A DNA stretch of 64,000 nucleotides from Homarus americanus (taxonomy: Eukaryota; Arthropoda; Malacostraca; Decapoda; Nephropidae): NCBI RefSeq assembly GCF_018991925.1, contig NW_024736071.1, positions 7,733,642 to 7,797,641 on the forward strand. Reading direction: 5' to 3'. A program made the translations under genes and the position numbers. This document shows, in pieces, positions 24,771-35,816 of the stretch; position 1 is the first letter of the stretch; each line of letters starts with the position of its first letter. The notes under the pieces are model-generated. The model had not been told where the DNA came from. It worked only from the letters and a program-made list of their open reading frames with translations, and did no database searches.

Positions 24771-26626
24771 ATGGCTGCCACCGGATCACCACCACCACCA
24801 CAAAGAAACCTTGCATTACCTGGACCCAGCTGCACTAAGCCAAAGAAGATACGGCGTGCCCTAAGCTACGAAATTAAATACAAGATCATCCAAGAAATGG
24901 AGAAAGGAACAAGACAGGTTGATTTCGCGCGCGCATGGTGTTAACGAATCTACGATCCGGACGATCATGAAGGATGCAGCCAAGATAAAAGAGCACATGA
25001 ACATCACAAGGTTTACAGGTGCTTCTATGATGAAGTATTGCCACAACCAGGTGCTTCTCAAGACGGAGAAATTACTTGTGAGCTACTTGATTCGTCAGGC
25101 AAGACGGAACATGGCGGTGGACACTTGCTCAGTTAAGGAGTACACACGTGAACTGTATGCAGCAGTGTCACGTAAGATGGGAATTGCAGAGCCCAAACCC
25201 TTCAATGCTTCCTCTGGGTGGTTGCAGAGGTTTAAGAAGAGGAACAAGATCACCAACATTAACATTGGTGGTGAAGAAGCTAGTGCTGACCGTGTTGGGG
25301 CTAGGGATTTTCCTCCGTTTTTACGTGAGATTATGGAGGAAGGGCAGTACACCGACGACCAGGTGTTCAACATGGAGGAATCTGGTCTTTTTTGGAAAAA
25401 GCTACCCTCTAAGACCTTCATTGTCAAGACTGCCAGCAAGTGTCGGGGCAGGAAGTTGCAGAAGGAGCGCATCACCGTCCTGTTTACCACCAATACCTCC
25501 GGTACCTGTAAGCTCAAGTTATCGGTGACCCACACAGCCCGCAAGCCGCACGCCTACAAGAACATGGACATGACCAAGCTAAATGTCCACTGGCTGACCG
25601 CACGTAAGGCGTGGATGTTCTCTACTCTGTCCCTCTCCTGGCTTGATGACTGTTTCGTTCCCGACGTGAAGAAATTCTGTGAGCAACAGAATGTTCCATT
25701 CAAGATTTTGTTGCTGCTTGACAACGCACCAGGACACTTGCCCCTACTGTTGGATCGTTACCCCAACGTAAAAGTGGTCTTCCTTCCTCCCAACACTACG
25801 TCATGGACCAATAATTAATCTGCAATGTGAAAACTGCATTCTCTGCAAAGAAGTTTAAGCTCCTGAACGACTATACCAACACCAAGGATGAGTTGCGTAA
25901 CCTGGGTGACACTGATAGCAAGAGTGAAGAGGACGAGGAACAACAGTTGGCAGAGCAAGAAGTACTTGTGAAACACTTTTGGAGAAAATTCAATGTCAAG
26001 AAAGCTGTGGACTTCTTGGTGGAGGCATGGGCTCAGCTGTCTGTATCAATGGGTCGTCACGCATGGAGACATGTGTTGCAAGGTATTCCAGGTAGGAGGC
26101 AGAGTCAATCTGTGACTGGTGAGGTTCAGACTGTTGCAGTAGCAGTGGACCTTGCCAGAGAAGCTGCGCAGAGTGTTACAGCAAAAGGCTTCTCCGAAAC
26201 CACCAACGACGACATTATGGAGGTGATAAGGGATCCTGATGTGACTGCCGACGAGATGTTAGATGATGATGACGTCAGTGAAGAGGCAGGTGGTGCGTCA
26301 TCCCAAGAAGAACGCAAGTTATCGCATGGTAATGTAAGGGGTGCCATCTAGTGTGTAGAGAAACTGAAGCTCCTCCTTTCCGACGACCCAGACGATAATC
26401 GGTATGAAGTCTTCACTACCCAGCTGTTGCAGATTATGGACCCCCTACATCAAGGTGTATCACTAGCCGTCAACAAAGCATTACCAAGTTCTTCGCCCAC
26501 AACCCACCACAGCCAGCCCAAGCCAGTGATAGTGACAGAGACAGTGATGGTGACTTTGAGGGATTTGTCAGGGAGGCACTGATAAGTGTCGATGACAGTG
26601 ATGATGACTCACCTGAGGGCCAGTAG
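24771..26626 (+). pseudogene. Tigger transposase (broken)
   Basis: From the ATG at 24,771 the order is a Pro-rich leader, the CENP-B N-terminal helix-turn-helix (SYEIKYKIIQEMEKGTRQVD), a frameshift near 24,930, then HGVNESTIRT. The CENPB-type domain (SGWLQRFKKRNKI) and the DDE domain follow in 24,919-25,818. The first catalytic site reads FNMEESGLFW, Glu in place of Asp. The second, LLLLDNAPGH, is normal. The third (QPMDQ in relatives) is lost by a short deletion ending in a stop at 25,816-25,818. The tail continues in 25,827-26,351, then after a stop to ITKFFAHNPPQPAQ and an acidic end at 26,626. It would have bound element ends and excised them at TA sites; this copy cannot. Confidence 0.92.
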
Positions 26627-26971
26627 CCTGCCCTCTGCCTCGGAACCCGCCTCTATTCCCGTACGCCGACCCATCTCTTCTACTAACGTAAGTGTTAAAC
26701 CTAACCTTGATTTTTTCTAACCTAACCTACAGTATATGATTCTCTTATTGATTGTTCTCTTCTACATTATGTGTGTGTGCATACCATCATAAAGTTAAGA
26801 TGCTATTTTTACTAAAACTTATGTATTGTGTCGGGAAAAAGTGAAGTTTGGGGGTCGGCCTAGTCTCTATTTCAATTAATCCCATATGTTCTTTTGTTCA
26901 CTTTACGCATTTCTCGCTTTATGTGGGCCTCCGTGGGTTCAATTGACTGCGTAAAGCGAGGTTTCACTGTA

Positions 26972-27085
26972 ATTACTTAATAAGTAATATTAGGGGGACA
27001 CGTCGCTACCTGGCATTTAATTGCAATTGTCGAAACCCCCGCCCTTCGCCCCCCATCGCACGCACTGCCACCTTCATCTCTTGCC
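26972..27085. repeat. DIRS left inverted terminal repeat, inner part
   Basis: Matches 35,817-35,932 in reverse complement, including GGACACGTCGCTACCTGGCA and CGAAACCCCCGCCCTTCGCC. The outer part of this repeat is 23,744-23,861, on the other side of the Tigger. Confidence 0.9.
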
Positions 27086-27142
27086 TTAGCGCGAGCAGTA
27101 AACAAAAGTCAACTCTCGAGGGGTGGAGATGGGTGGGTTATC

Positions 27143-27231
27143 AGCGTCGCATTCTGGGTCATATCACAAAAACTGTTTTTTTAAAAAAAAAAAAACCTTT
27201 TTGTTCAACCCAGAATGGGACGCTTAGCTTT
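27143..27231. repeat. DIRS internal complementary region
   Basis: Two halves meet at an A/T run. AGCGTCGCATTCTGGGTCAT is complementary to the left outer end (ATGACCCAGAATGCGACGCT at 23,762-23,781). TTCAACCCAGAATGGGACGC is complementary to the right outer end (GCGTCCCATTCTGGGTTGAA at 36,008-36,027). In DIRS elements this region templates joining of the two ends in the circular intermediate. Confidence 0.88.
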
Positions 27232-27409
27232 GAATACCCGAGCAAGAGGTGGAGAGGGAGGTGACTTTGCATACAAGGCTCCGCTAACTTAGGTCCAGAT
27301 TATGATTATAAACCGTGTAGAATATTTCCAAAATTACCGGTAGGAACATTTACCGGAAGGTAAAATGTTAATTTACATATCTCAAAAAGGATATTCACTT
27401 TATTATGGT

Positions 27410-28240
27410 GATGAAGAAGCTGTCCTTGAAAGTTTTTGAAGATCTCCAAAAGCCCATTTCCTTGATCTAACTGAGGCTCATATGCCGCAGAAAGGCCACA
27501 GACCCTGCGTATTTCCTAGTGTTATGTGCCAAAAATTTCTTGCCCGAGTCTGCTTGATTCACTAATTGAGATAAAGATTTTGTCATTTGACTAGAAGACA
27601 ATTTCTTACCATCCCTGGATGAGAAAACATAGGGGCCTCGATTAGGGAATCTGGATAACCATTCCTGAAGATTTTTAACTGGGCATAATATATGAGGAAC
27701 CCTTGTCTCGTCCATTAGGCATTTTATCCTAATAGGTTGAGCTTGGAAATCTTCCCTTTCATTTTTTCTTAGGATCTCAGTAGGGAAACAGGGTAACATC
27801 CTACTCAAAAAATACCAATAATGATGGATTATTGGAAATTGAAATCAGTTCACTTATTCTCATACCTGTTGCTATTGCTAGAAGGAATGCTGTTTTCTAT
27901 AGTAATTTATCTCTGTTCAGATTTATATTGTAATTAGGCCCCATAAGAAATTTAGTAATTTTTTCCAGAGACCAAGGTGAGATTCTCTTAGGCCGAGGGG
28001 GTCTCTGAATGAAAAGGACGATCTTAGCATATAAAAATCCTTGGGTTCAAAGTAATATTAAAACCCCAAGCCAGAGGATCAACCAATGCTGAAGGGCTTT
28101 AACCCTGAACAGAAATTCTAAAAATTCTAACACAACTGTTTCCGACAATGATTCTGGAGTTGTTAACTTGATAAATTGTTGAAAAAGATTCCAAGTTTTC
28201 TCATATTGAATAGAAGTTTGAGGTCTATGACCTGCTAATA
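27410..28240 (-). pseudogene. DIRS tyrosine recombinase (decayed)
   Basis: The N-terminal core-binding part (28,240-28,050) reads GHRPQTSIQYEKTWNLFQQF. The catalytic part, through several stops, shows ATGMRISEL with the first catalytic Arg (near 27,855) and, in the frame 27,808-27,467, HILCPVKNLQEWLSR and then AHNTRKYAGSVAFL, the conserved H-x-x-R box. After a stop at 27,467-27,469 homology continues briefly to KTFKDSFF, but no tyrosine nucleophile is seen at the expected place. This enzyme would integrate the circular DNA copy of the DIRS element. The N-terminus is separated from the upstream gene part by the hAT at 28,241-28,961. Confidence 0.82.
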
Positions 28241-28961
28241 CAGTGGTTCTCAACCTTGTTTGCCCCATGCACCCCTTTCACCATATGTCAGGATGTCATT
28301 CCCCCCTCCTTTCCAAGATTGTCTGCCTCAAAAAGTGCATTCCAAATAATATGCATATAATACTGAAAAACCTTTATTTTTTCCATATTAGTACATATAC
28401 ATTTACAATTTTACATGGATTATTTTTATAGTGAAGTTTTACAAATTAAATGTCAATTGAAAATGTTGATGGACTTATAAAACTTGAATAAAAGTAAAAT
28501 AGTTTTTTTATATTTATAATAAATTACTTAACAGACCAAACTGAAGCATAATGCAATAAACAAAAAGTTCAATAGAATACCAGGATATTGTAAATTTGTA
28601 ATTAATTTTATTCAGATGAAGATTACAGTCAATGAGAAACCTGTGATTGTTTTTTCTTCGCCAATTCTGGGATACGCGGAGGAGTGCTTGAAAGGGCACA
28701 ACGCAGGCCATTTTCTACCTCTAATCTACTACGTTGCTTCGTTTTAATTTGCAACAGAGTTGAAAAGCCTGACTCACAAAGATATGTCGACACAAACGGA
28801 AGCAGTGCACGGATAGCTCTTTCTGCCACTTTTGGGTAGGAATCGCACATCAAGGGCCAAAATTCTGTGGTTGATTTCTCTTGCTTCCGAATCAGTTTTC
28901 CCCCCCCTGAAAACCTGAATTCCCCCCTTGGGGGGAACTCCCCCCTGGTTGAGAACCACTG
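28241..28961 (-). mobile_element. hAT element with transposase C-terminus
   Basis: Perfect inverted ends CAGTGGTTCTCAACC / GGTTGAGAACCACTG and a perfect 8-bp TSD TGCTAATA (28,233-28,240 and 28,962-28,969). It is inserted in the DIRS recombinase gene and is a deletion derivative of a larger hAT. Confidence 0.95.
28629..28890 (-). pseudogene. hAT transposase C-terminal dimerisation domain
   Basis: The minus-strand frame contains FWPLMCDSYPKVAERAIRAL then FVSTYLCESGFSTLLQIKTK, QRSRLEVENGLRCALS and a basic end at the stop (28,629). The L-P-F-x-S-T-Y-L-C-E-x-G-F-S core is the hAT C-terminal dimerisation region, closest from memory to the ZBED5/FAM200-type branch. The frame opens upstream without a stop into DIRS sequence (29,369-28,970), so a chimeric open frame exists, but only because of the insertion. 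The RNase-H-like catalytic part is absent. Confidence 0.85.
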
Positions 28962-28969
28962 TGCTAATA

Positions 28970-29380
28970 CTTGGTTAGCTATACCGGTATTGGGATTACC
29001 CAACAACCTATTTAAACTCCTTTTGAGAAACTCCAAGCGTGAAGTGCCAAGGATATCTCGAACTGAGAATGTAGTACCTTGTTGCAGTTGTAGCGGATTC
29101 GGGCACCAGTCCAACAGATCCAGGCACCAAGGTTGTATGATCCAATATGGTGCAATTAAGAGGACCTTGCCTTGGAAGGATCCGAGTTTGTGAACCACTT
29201 TGGGCAATATTTTCACAGGTGGGAACAGATAGATTGAATTCCAAAGGTTCCAATCTAAGAGTAGAGCATTTCCTAAACGATTCAACCTCTCCAGAGATGC
29301 ATAAAGTTGCATCTTTTGATTTTTTAGGGAGGCAAAGAGATCTATCTTTGGAGTTCCAAACTTCTCCACTAGACTCTTGA
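28970..29380 (-). pseudogene. DIRS polyprotein region between RNase H and recombinase
   Basis: The open frame has FGTPKIDLFASLKNQKMQLY and then WNLWNSIYLFPPVKILPKVV. The P-x-x-D-L-F-A-S-x-x-N block is characteristic of the segment after RNase H in DIRS/Ngaro-type polyproteins. It ends GNPNTGIANQVLA, which continues into the recombinase start after removing the hAT and one TSD copy. Confidence 0.75.
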
Positions 29381-29494
29381 ACTCTGATACCTTTAGGGAC
29401 CATTCTGTTTCTGTCTATACTGGCCGGAGACGGGACAGCGCATCTGCCCAATTGTTTTGTACTCCCGATATATAAGTTGCTTTGAGGTAAAGTG

Positions 29495-29815
29495 TTTGTG
29501 TTACAAAACACTGAAGATTTTTTCTGACAGTTGTAGAAAGGGCCAATACCTGGTTGAGCCTTGATGATTGAGACAAAACACTGCCGTTTTGTTGTCCATG
29601 GCAAACAGGATTGCCATATTCTGTAAATTTGGGTTTGCCGACAAAAAGAATAGGACCACTGCTAATTCTTTACATTTATGAGTTTGTCCCAAAGGAAGTT
29701 GCTCCACTTCCCTTGACTGAATTCCCCTATTGAGGAATGGTATCCCCATCCTATTTCGGATGCATCCGTACAAACGACCAGACCTGTTTGAGGCGGAACC
29801 CATTAGATTGTCCAA
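29495..29815 (-). pseudogene. DIRS RNase H
   Basis: One minus frame reads LVVCTDASEIGWGYHSS, the RNase H D-A-S-x-x-G-W-G motif with the first catalytic Asp (about 29,765). After a frame change comes CKELAVVLFFL with the catalytic Glu, then ILFAMDNKTAVFCLNHQGS with a second Asp. The domain would degrade the RNA strand during reverse transcription. The two frames show it is inactive. Confidence 0.82.
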
Positions 29816-29959
29816 CTTTGTCCACCATAACAGATGATTCTTATCTGAATAGGGAGAGAAGAAGCAATATTTCTGCTTCTGTGAAGCAACTTCGAACCCA
29901 GATGAGATAGTTGCTTTTTCCTTAACTCTCCCAATGGAACCACTATTGTGGCAAAATTC

Positions 29960-30755
29960 AACAGATCCAGAAGTTTTTCCAATCGTGCCAAGAAACCTTG
30001 TGCTTTACACAAAAGGCTTCTACTTGGTGTATCACATCCGTTACTTTTGCTTCTGGTAGACTGACTGACTGCTGATTTGTATCCCACTGGGGACCTAACC
30101 AATCCAACTTTTGACATGGTATTAAATTTGATTTGACCTGGTTTATCTTTAATCCCAGGTTTTGAAATAGTACTAGTGTACATTGGGTAGCCCTTTGACA
30201 ATCTTTGAAAGAGTTTCCCACTATCAGCCAATCATCTAGATAAGCAAAGGTTTTTATGCCCTCCTTCGCAAGGAACTCTCTGGGGATGTTCGCCAGTTTT
30301 GTAAAGACTTTTGGCGCAATCGTCAGGCAGAATGGTATCACTGTGAATTGATAACTTACATCCCCCACTTTGAACACTAGAAACTTTCTGTACATGGGGG
30401 CAACAGGAACGTGATAATAGGCATCTTCGAGATCCACTTTGAGATCCAAGCATTGGGCGGAAGTAGATGCCTCAGATGATCGTAAGTGAGCATCTTGAAA
30501 CTTTTTTTTTTTTTTTTTAATAAATTTGTTCAGGACTGAAAGATCCAAAATCCATCATAATTTGTCGCTACCTTTCTTGGGGACCGGGAATAGGCGAGAC
30601 CTGAAACATTTCTCTGACTGTAACAGTTCTATGACACCTCTGTTTAATAGTTGAATTACAAATTCTGTAAGTAAGGGGGTTGGTTTTTTACCCTTTTTTG
30701 GAAACGTTAGGGGAGGGAGCCTCAACCAAGTCCATGTGAGGCTCCCTTTCATTGT
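29960..30755 (-). pseudogene. DIRS reverse transcriptase
   Basis: The minus strand reads VIQLLNRGVIELLQSEKCF, then SRLFPVPKKGSDKL, a stop near 30,558, and DLSVLNKFI followed by a lysine run from an A-tract. Motif A is DLKVDLEDAYYHVPVAP; the catalytic motif is FAYLDDWLIVG (about 30,240). Y-L-D-D-W-L is the signature of DIRS and Ngaro reverse transcriptases. A frame change near 30,000 passes to the connection leading to RNase H. Confidence 0.9.
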
Positions 30756-30859
30756 CTTGTAAGCCTATATGGAAGAAGTCCATCTGTTTTCCCAATCCCC
30801 TAGACAACCTAGCTGTATGGCTTCATTGAAAGGGAGTGGATGCTGATGTGGTGGAATAA

Positions 30860-31496
30860 GGTCTCATTCCGCTTCTGTACAAACGGTAACCCCTATTACG
30901 TCTTGATTATTTCCTCCTCTAAAATTTTCTCTAGGTTGATAATTGAACCGAGCAGCTGGTCCTGTTCCCCTGTAAAACTTTCCTCTTTCAGATTTCCAAA
31001 AGGTCTGAGGACTGCTGGGAACACTAATATTAATAGGTTGCTCAACAGCTGATCTATATTTAACCAATGATTGTTCATCGGAGAAAGAGGGGAAGAATGT
31101 CGCAATAAATAAGCACTACCACTTGAAGCATTATTTGTGGCTTGCTTCCTTAGCTGGGCTTTAGTGTTAGGGCTTTCAACAACATATCAAAAATGAGTTG
31201 TACAGGAAATATGAGGTCCCTTGTAAAGCAGCAGCAAAACATTTGTCCACTTCTGAATTTTCTTCATAGTCCAGCACAAACTTAGTTAATAACTGACACA
31301 TCATAATTGTGGGAATGAATGTTAAGTCTTTCAATACATTACCCCAGACTTCGTCTATTTCAGAGATCATCTTTGGGCAAATATCAGGCCAAGGAAGTGT
31401 AGTATCACCTTCCAAAAACAATGAATGATGACCCACAGTTGCTTGTCCTTCCTGTCTCTTTGTAAGTGCTGAGAAATCAGGAATTTTGGAAACATT
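30860..31496 (-). pseudogene. DIRS gag-like, C-terminal half
   Basis: The minus frame contains IPDFSALTKRQEGQATVG, then LEGDTTLPWPDICPKMISEI and LTKFVLDYEENSE. Further on, 31,067-30,864 gives a basic Gly/Arg/Asn-rich tail (FYRGTGPAARFNYQPRENFR) typical of nucleic-acid-binding gag ends. I assign it to gag by position before the RT; there is no strong motif. It is separated from the N-terminal half by the LINE. Confidence 0.6.
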
Positions 31497-33395
31497 TAAT
31501 AATAATAATAATAAACGGTTTATTAATAGAGTTGCAGCCGGTGGCTGAAAATATACAGACTTACATTTGATTTAGACATAATGATATAATATGCATTGAA
31601 TACATTTACAGGGCTGTACAGTACATAAATCAGGTGTTGTTTATTATTTTAACAATAGATGGGATGGTGCTGTTCTTATATCTATCGGTGCGGGCTCTTA
31701 TGGGCTGAATTTTGTTGTAGTGGCGGACTGCGTGAGGTGGGTGGGGGGCTGCCGGTGGCAGGAGGTGGCGATGACGAGGGTGGTGCAGTAGTCCACTGCC
31801 AAACCTTTCCAGTGCTTGGTGGTGGAGGTCACTGAGGGATGGCATTTCCAGGATGGAGAGAGCATTGGTGTAGCCGAAGCATTCTGCGCCGAGCATGATC
31901 CTGCAGACCCTTTTCTGTACCTTCTCTAGCTGACGTTGTTGGGTGGAGTTGAGAGAAGACGACCAGGCTGGTGACGCATGCGTTAGTTTGGGGAGAATAA
32001 AGGCGTTGTAGATGGTCCTCAGCTCTGGCGTGGGTGTCCCAAGTGACCTAAGTCGTCGTAGCATGTAGAGACGGTACGAGGCTGCCTTGACTGTGTTATT
32101 TACATGGGCCTTCCAGTCAAGTTTGTTGTCTATAGTTACACCCAGGAGTTTGGCAGACTGCACCAGCTGGAGAGGATGGGCACCCACTGTGACTGCTGGG
32201 GCTTGCATTGGAGTGGTGGCGGTATTGATGTGCATGACTACGGTTTTGGTGTGGTTGATGGTGACCTTGTTCTCCGTAGTCCATGCCTGTAGCCTGTCCA
32301 GGGTGCCTTGTAGCGATGAGTAGTCTGGTGCGGTGTTGTCCACTGAAACCCCCCACAGTGCAGTCATCCACGTACTTCCACCTGTGAGGAGTGTCCGATA
32401 GAGCGTCGTTGATCAGGATAAGGAAGCACAGTGGTCCCATATTGGTCCCCTGGGGAACATGAGACCAGGTTGGTGGGCAGCCCTAGTGCAATAGCCTTGT
32501 TGATAACAGTGCAGTGATCAACAAGGTCAAAGGCCTTCCTGAAGTCAACAAGGGCAACAGCCAGAGATGTCTTACGTTTCTGCAAGTTTTTGTGCAGGAA
32601 ATCCAGAAAGCTCACCAAGCAGTGTGATGTAGAGGAGGTCCTCATATTGCCAAATTGCTGTGGATCAATTGACTGATAGATTCTGGCAAATGCCCACTCA
32701 AAAACAAAGTCCTCACAAAGTAGATTGGGTATGGGGGTAATGGCAATTGGCCTGAGGTCGTTAGGGGACTGTGGGGTGGTGACCTTGGGGATGGGGGTGA
32801 CAAATGCGGTTTTCCATTCATTAGGGCATTTGCTTTGTCTGAGGGATGCATTAATAATAGAGGTCAATTGGGGTCGTGGAGCGTTTGGATTTAAATTTCA
32901 GGAGTTTGTTGGCGATTTCATATGGTTGAACACTGGGAGGGGGGGAGGGGGAAGGTAAGTAAGCCGGGAGGAGAGTGAGGTCAAGACTGGGTAGGGTATG
33001 ACATATGGTAGCAAAATGGTATTAATTATCTCAGCTGCCTCCTCACTAGGTAAATATGAAATGAAAGGAAGTGTGGGAGACTGACGGCTGAGACCACAGA
33101 GATCTTTTACCTTGGAGTACCACTGACCGATGCTGACTTCCTTGAGGCCGTGCACTTTCCTGGGAAAATAAATCTTCTTGGCCGACTTGATTTCCCTGAT
33201 GACCTGGTTACGTAGACTTTTGTACAGGCGGTTGTTGGTGTAGTATGCCTTGTAAAATACCTTGAATAAGGAATCCACAGATTCAGATGTAGTAGAAAAC
33301 AAAGAAGACTTAAACTTACCAATGTTATCCAAGACCTGTTGGGATCATCCTTACACTCAATGTTATCCATCAGCTGTGACCGTTGACAGCAGCCT
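31497..33395 (-). mobile_element. Non-LTR retrotransposon fragment inside DIRS gag
   Basis: A minus-strand LINE lies between the two gag halves. Its 3' end (31,497-31,515) carries the short tandem tail (TTA)n, as in several LINE clades. The 5' edge near 33,395 is estimated from where gag homology resumes. It is 5'-truncated; no endonuclease was seen. Confidence 0.8.
31630..33332 (-). pseudogene. LINE reverse transcriptase (broken)
   Basis: Minus-strand order: a pre-RT segment (33,332-32,898) with SAKKIYFPRKVHGLKEVSIGQ; then 32,867-32,364 with CPNEWKTAFVTPIPKV, SPNDLRPIAITPI and motif A LAVALVDFRKAFDLVDH. A deletion/frameshift follows near 32,470; GPLCFLILINDAL and the catalytic KYVDDCTV appear in the 32,440 frame. 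The C-terminal frame (32,367-31,630) has KLLGVTIDNKLDWKAHV, LTHASPAWSSSLN and LEKVQKRVCRIMLG, a Jockey/CR1-type ending. It is a different family from the LINE at 4.9-7.3 kb. The 245-residue C-terminal frame is still open, suggesting moderate age. Confidence 0.85.
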
Positions 33396-34102
33396 GTTTC
33401 CACTCATAGCAACCAACACTCTTGCCCCAGGTGGAAGTGGTTGCCAAAATGTGGATAGGATGTCATCAGTCTCAGCAGGTTCTTCCTACTCAAGAAACTG
33501 AATACTATGATTAGAACCAGCCTATCGTCCTGATCCTGGAATCCACTGAAATCAGACTGAGTAGATAGAGGTTTTTGTAGACTTCCTACTGCCCCATTGT
33601 CTGGAAATTCCAATAACTTTTTTTTTTTTTCTCTTTTTTTTTTAGCAGAAGCAGGCTTGTCTAAGTGGGGATTAAGTCTCTTACTTAACACCAATATACC
33701 TAAACTTTCTGCCAACTTGGGATCTTTCCATGGTTTTATGTTTAAAAATTTACTCTTCAAGGCCTTATTCCACCTATTTTTAATTTGGACCTGCAATAAT
33801 TCTTTCTTATCACCTGTAGCTTGATGAAATTGAAAAATTTGATCATACCAAACTGAACAATCTATTTGTGAAAATAGGTTATTTGAGACACAGCTGCCAT
33901 GAATTATGCAAGCCACATGAGGATCTATCTTAGTAATCCAAGTAGCTCTACATTTTTTATAATTACATGTAGTATGGCCCCCTTGGGTCTTGAGTGAAAC
34001 TACTACTACTGAATTCAATTTCTCTACTGACAGACAATTTCTTGTATGTAGTGCCTGAGCTGAACTTTCTAGTCCTTGTAGCTTATCACTCAATACTATC
34101 AA
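33396..34102 (-). pseudogene. DIRS gag-like, N-terminal half
   Basis: A 232-residue open minus frame (34,102-33,404). It begins with the Leu/Ser-rich MIVLSDKLQGLESSAQAL, which is the coding version of the minisatellite unit next door. A Cys/His cluster follows (CNYKKCRATWITKIDPHVAC then IIHGSC) that could bind zinc, and then a lysine-rich stretch. Assignment to gag rests on its place upstream of RT within the DIRS element. The frame runs into LINE sequence at its 3' end. Confidence 0.6.
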
Positions 34103-34690
34103 GTTGTTGTATGTAGTGTATGAGCTGAACTTTCTAGTTCTTGTAGCTCATCACTCAATAGTATCAAGTCCTTGTATGTAGTGTATGAGCTGAACTTTCT
34201 AGTTCTTGTAGCTCATCACTCAATAGTATCAAGTCCTTGTATGTAGTGTATGAGCTGAACTTTCTAGTTCTTGTAGCTCATCACTCAATAGTATCAAGTC
34301 CTTGTATGTAGTGTATGAGCTGAACTTTCTAGTTCTTGTAGCTCATCACTCAATACTATCAAGTCCTTGTATGTAGTGTATGAGCTGAACTTTCTAGTTC
34401 TTGTAGCTCATCACTCAATACTATCAAGTCCTTGTATGTAGTGTATGAGCTGAACTTTCTAGTTCTTGTAGCTCATCACTCAATAGTATCAAGTCCTTGT
34501 ATGTAGTGTATGAGCTGAACTTTCTAGTTCTTGTAGCTCATCACTCAATAGTATCAAGTCCTTGTATGTAGTGTATGAGCTGAACTTTCTAGTTCTTGTA
34601 GCTCATCACTCAATACTATCAATTCCTTGTAGTATGTAGTGTATGAGCTGAACTTTCTAGTTCTTGTAGCGCATCACTCAATACTATCTA
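34034..34690 (+). repeat. 65-bp minisatellite, about ten copies
   Basis: Unit with the phrases CTTGTATGTAGTGTATGAGC and TTCTTGTAGCTCATCACTCA; successive GTATCAAGTCC words are 65 bp apart (for example 34,161 and 34,226). Copies are nearly identical except the outermost. It derives from the start of the DIRS gag-like frame. Since 65 is not a multiple of three, expansion broke the frame. Confidence 0.93.
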
Positions 34691-35816
34691 GAAGGACACC
34701 ATGAGTCACATTATATCATTATGAAAATATAAGGGAGAAAACATTTTCTCCCAAACTTAATCAATATGACTCAAAATTGTCATATTATTAGTAAGTTAAT
34801 TCATTAAGATCTCTTATTGTTATATAAGTCACTCATTTGACAATTATAAACAATTAACTCACTATGTCGTATCTCTCTCCCGACTCTTTATCTCAAGTAT
34901 CCCTTAGCTCAATAAATTTATTTTTATTTTTACATAAAATAATTTCATTTAGAACATTTTATTTAGAGGGAACATCAAGATCTCTATTTGTTGCCAATCA
35001 GGGGCACAAACATTATCCCCCAAGTAATAACAAGCGAGAATTTCTACGTGCGCACTATCACCCTGCAGGGTTGACAGTGCTGAGTCGCTAACATAGCGCT
35101 CTATTGGCAACAGCTTTCACTATTACTCAAGCAAGACTTATTGGGTTGAGAATTCCACCCTGAACTGTTCTCATTTAACCCATATAAGGATGTATAGTCC
35201 ATTTCAACATAACTCTAGATTGCGAGGAAGACCGGAAGGTCAACATTCCGGAAGGAACGCTAAGTCTAGCAGCCTCGCTAAAGTTTGCGTGGAAAGGCTG
35301 AACCCACTACTGAGGACATTAAAAATAAAGTTATGAAGAGAAAAACTCAAATCTGTTTTTTATGCTGAGAGCAATTAGAAAACCGAGGGCGGAAGCCCAA
35401 AGGTTTTTTGTGAACGAACAAAAGAGTAGGAAGAGAGACAGTCATGGCATTCATACTAGCACGTGAATAATTGAGACAAAGAAAACCGTAAACAGTATAC
35501 ATATATATGTATATATAAATAGATATATTCACATATTCTCTTTCAGTGAAGACGAGCCCGGGAGGGCGCAGCGACATTCACTGATTGACTTTAAGGCAAG
35601 GGATAGTCACATCGATCTAAATGACTTCACAAAGAAGACGTGTTGTTGTCGCCATGACTGAACAGAGATCGTATAAGAAATTGTCCCAAATACAATAATT
35701 GAGAGACATAACAAAGTAAAAGTCACTCTACTTCATCACTGTGCTAATAAGTACAAATACCGTACATAAAATCGTCGCGGAGCTCTCTATCGTGTGTATT
35801 TATAGCTGAATCGCCA
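34691..35816. other. DIRS 5' leader region
   Basis: Non-coding sequence between the gag-like frame and the right terminal repeat. Only short frames without resemblance. Includes a small TATATATG-rich tract near 35,497-35,527. Confidence 0.5.

Larger units (their letters stand above)
23862..26969 (+). mobile_element. Full-length Tigger in the DIRS terminal repeat
   Basis: The left end CAGTATTACCCTGCTTTATG and the right end GTAAAGCGAGGTTTCACTG are flanked by TA. The uninterrupted copy of the same DIRS repeat on the right (near 35,925-35,940, reverse-complemented) reads ...CATCTAATAATTACTT..., an intact empty site containing a single TA. It carries a decayed transposase and a hAT MITE. Confidence 0.93.

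Noticed and set aside
25148..25528. Second transposase-like frame overlapping the Tigger gene
   Set aside because: Alternative-frame shadow of the transposase codons.
34034..34690. CRISPR-like array
   Set aside because: The 65-bp units are contiguous with no unique spacers, and the DNA is eukaryotic; it is a minisatellite.
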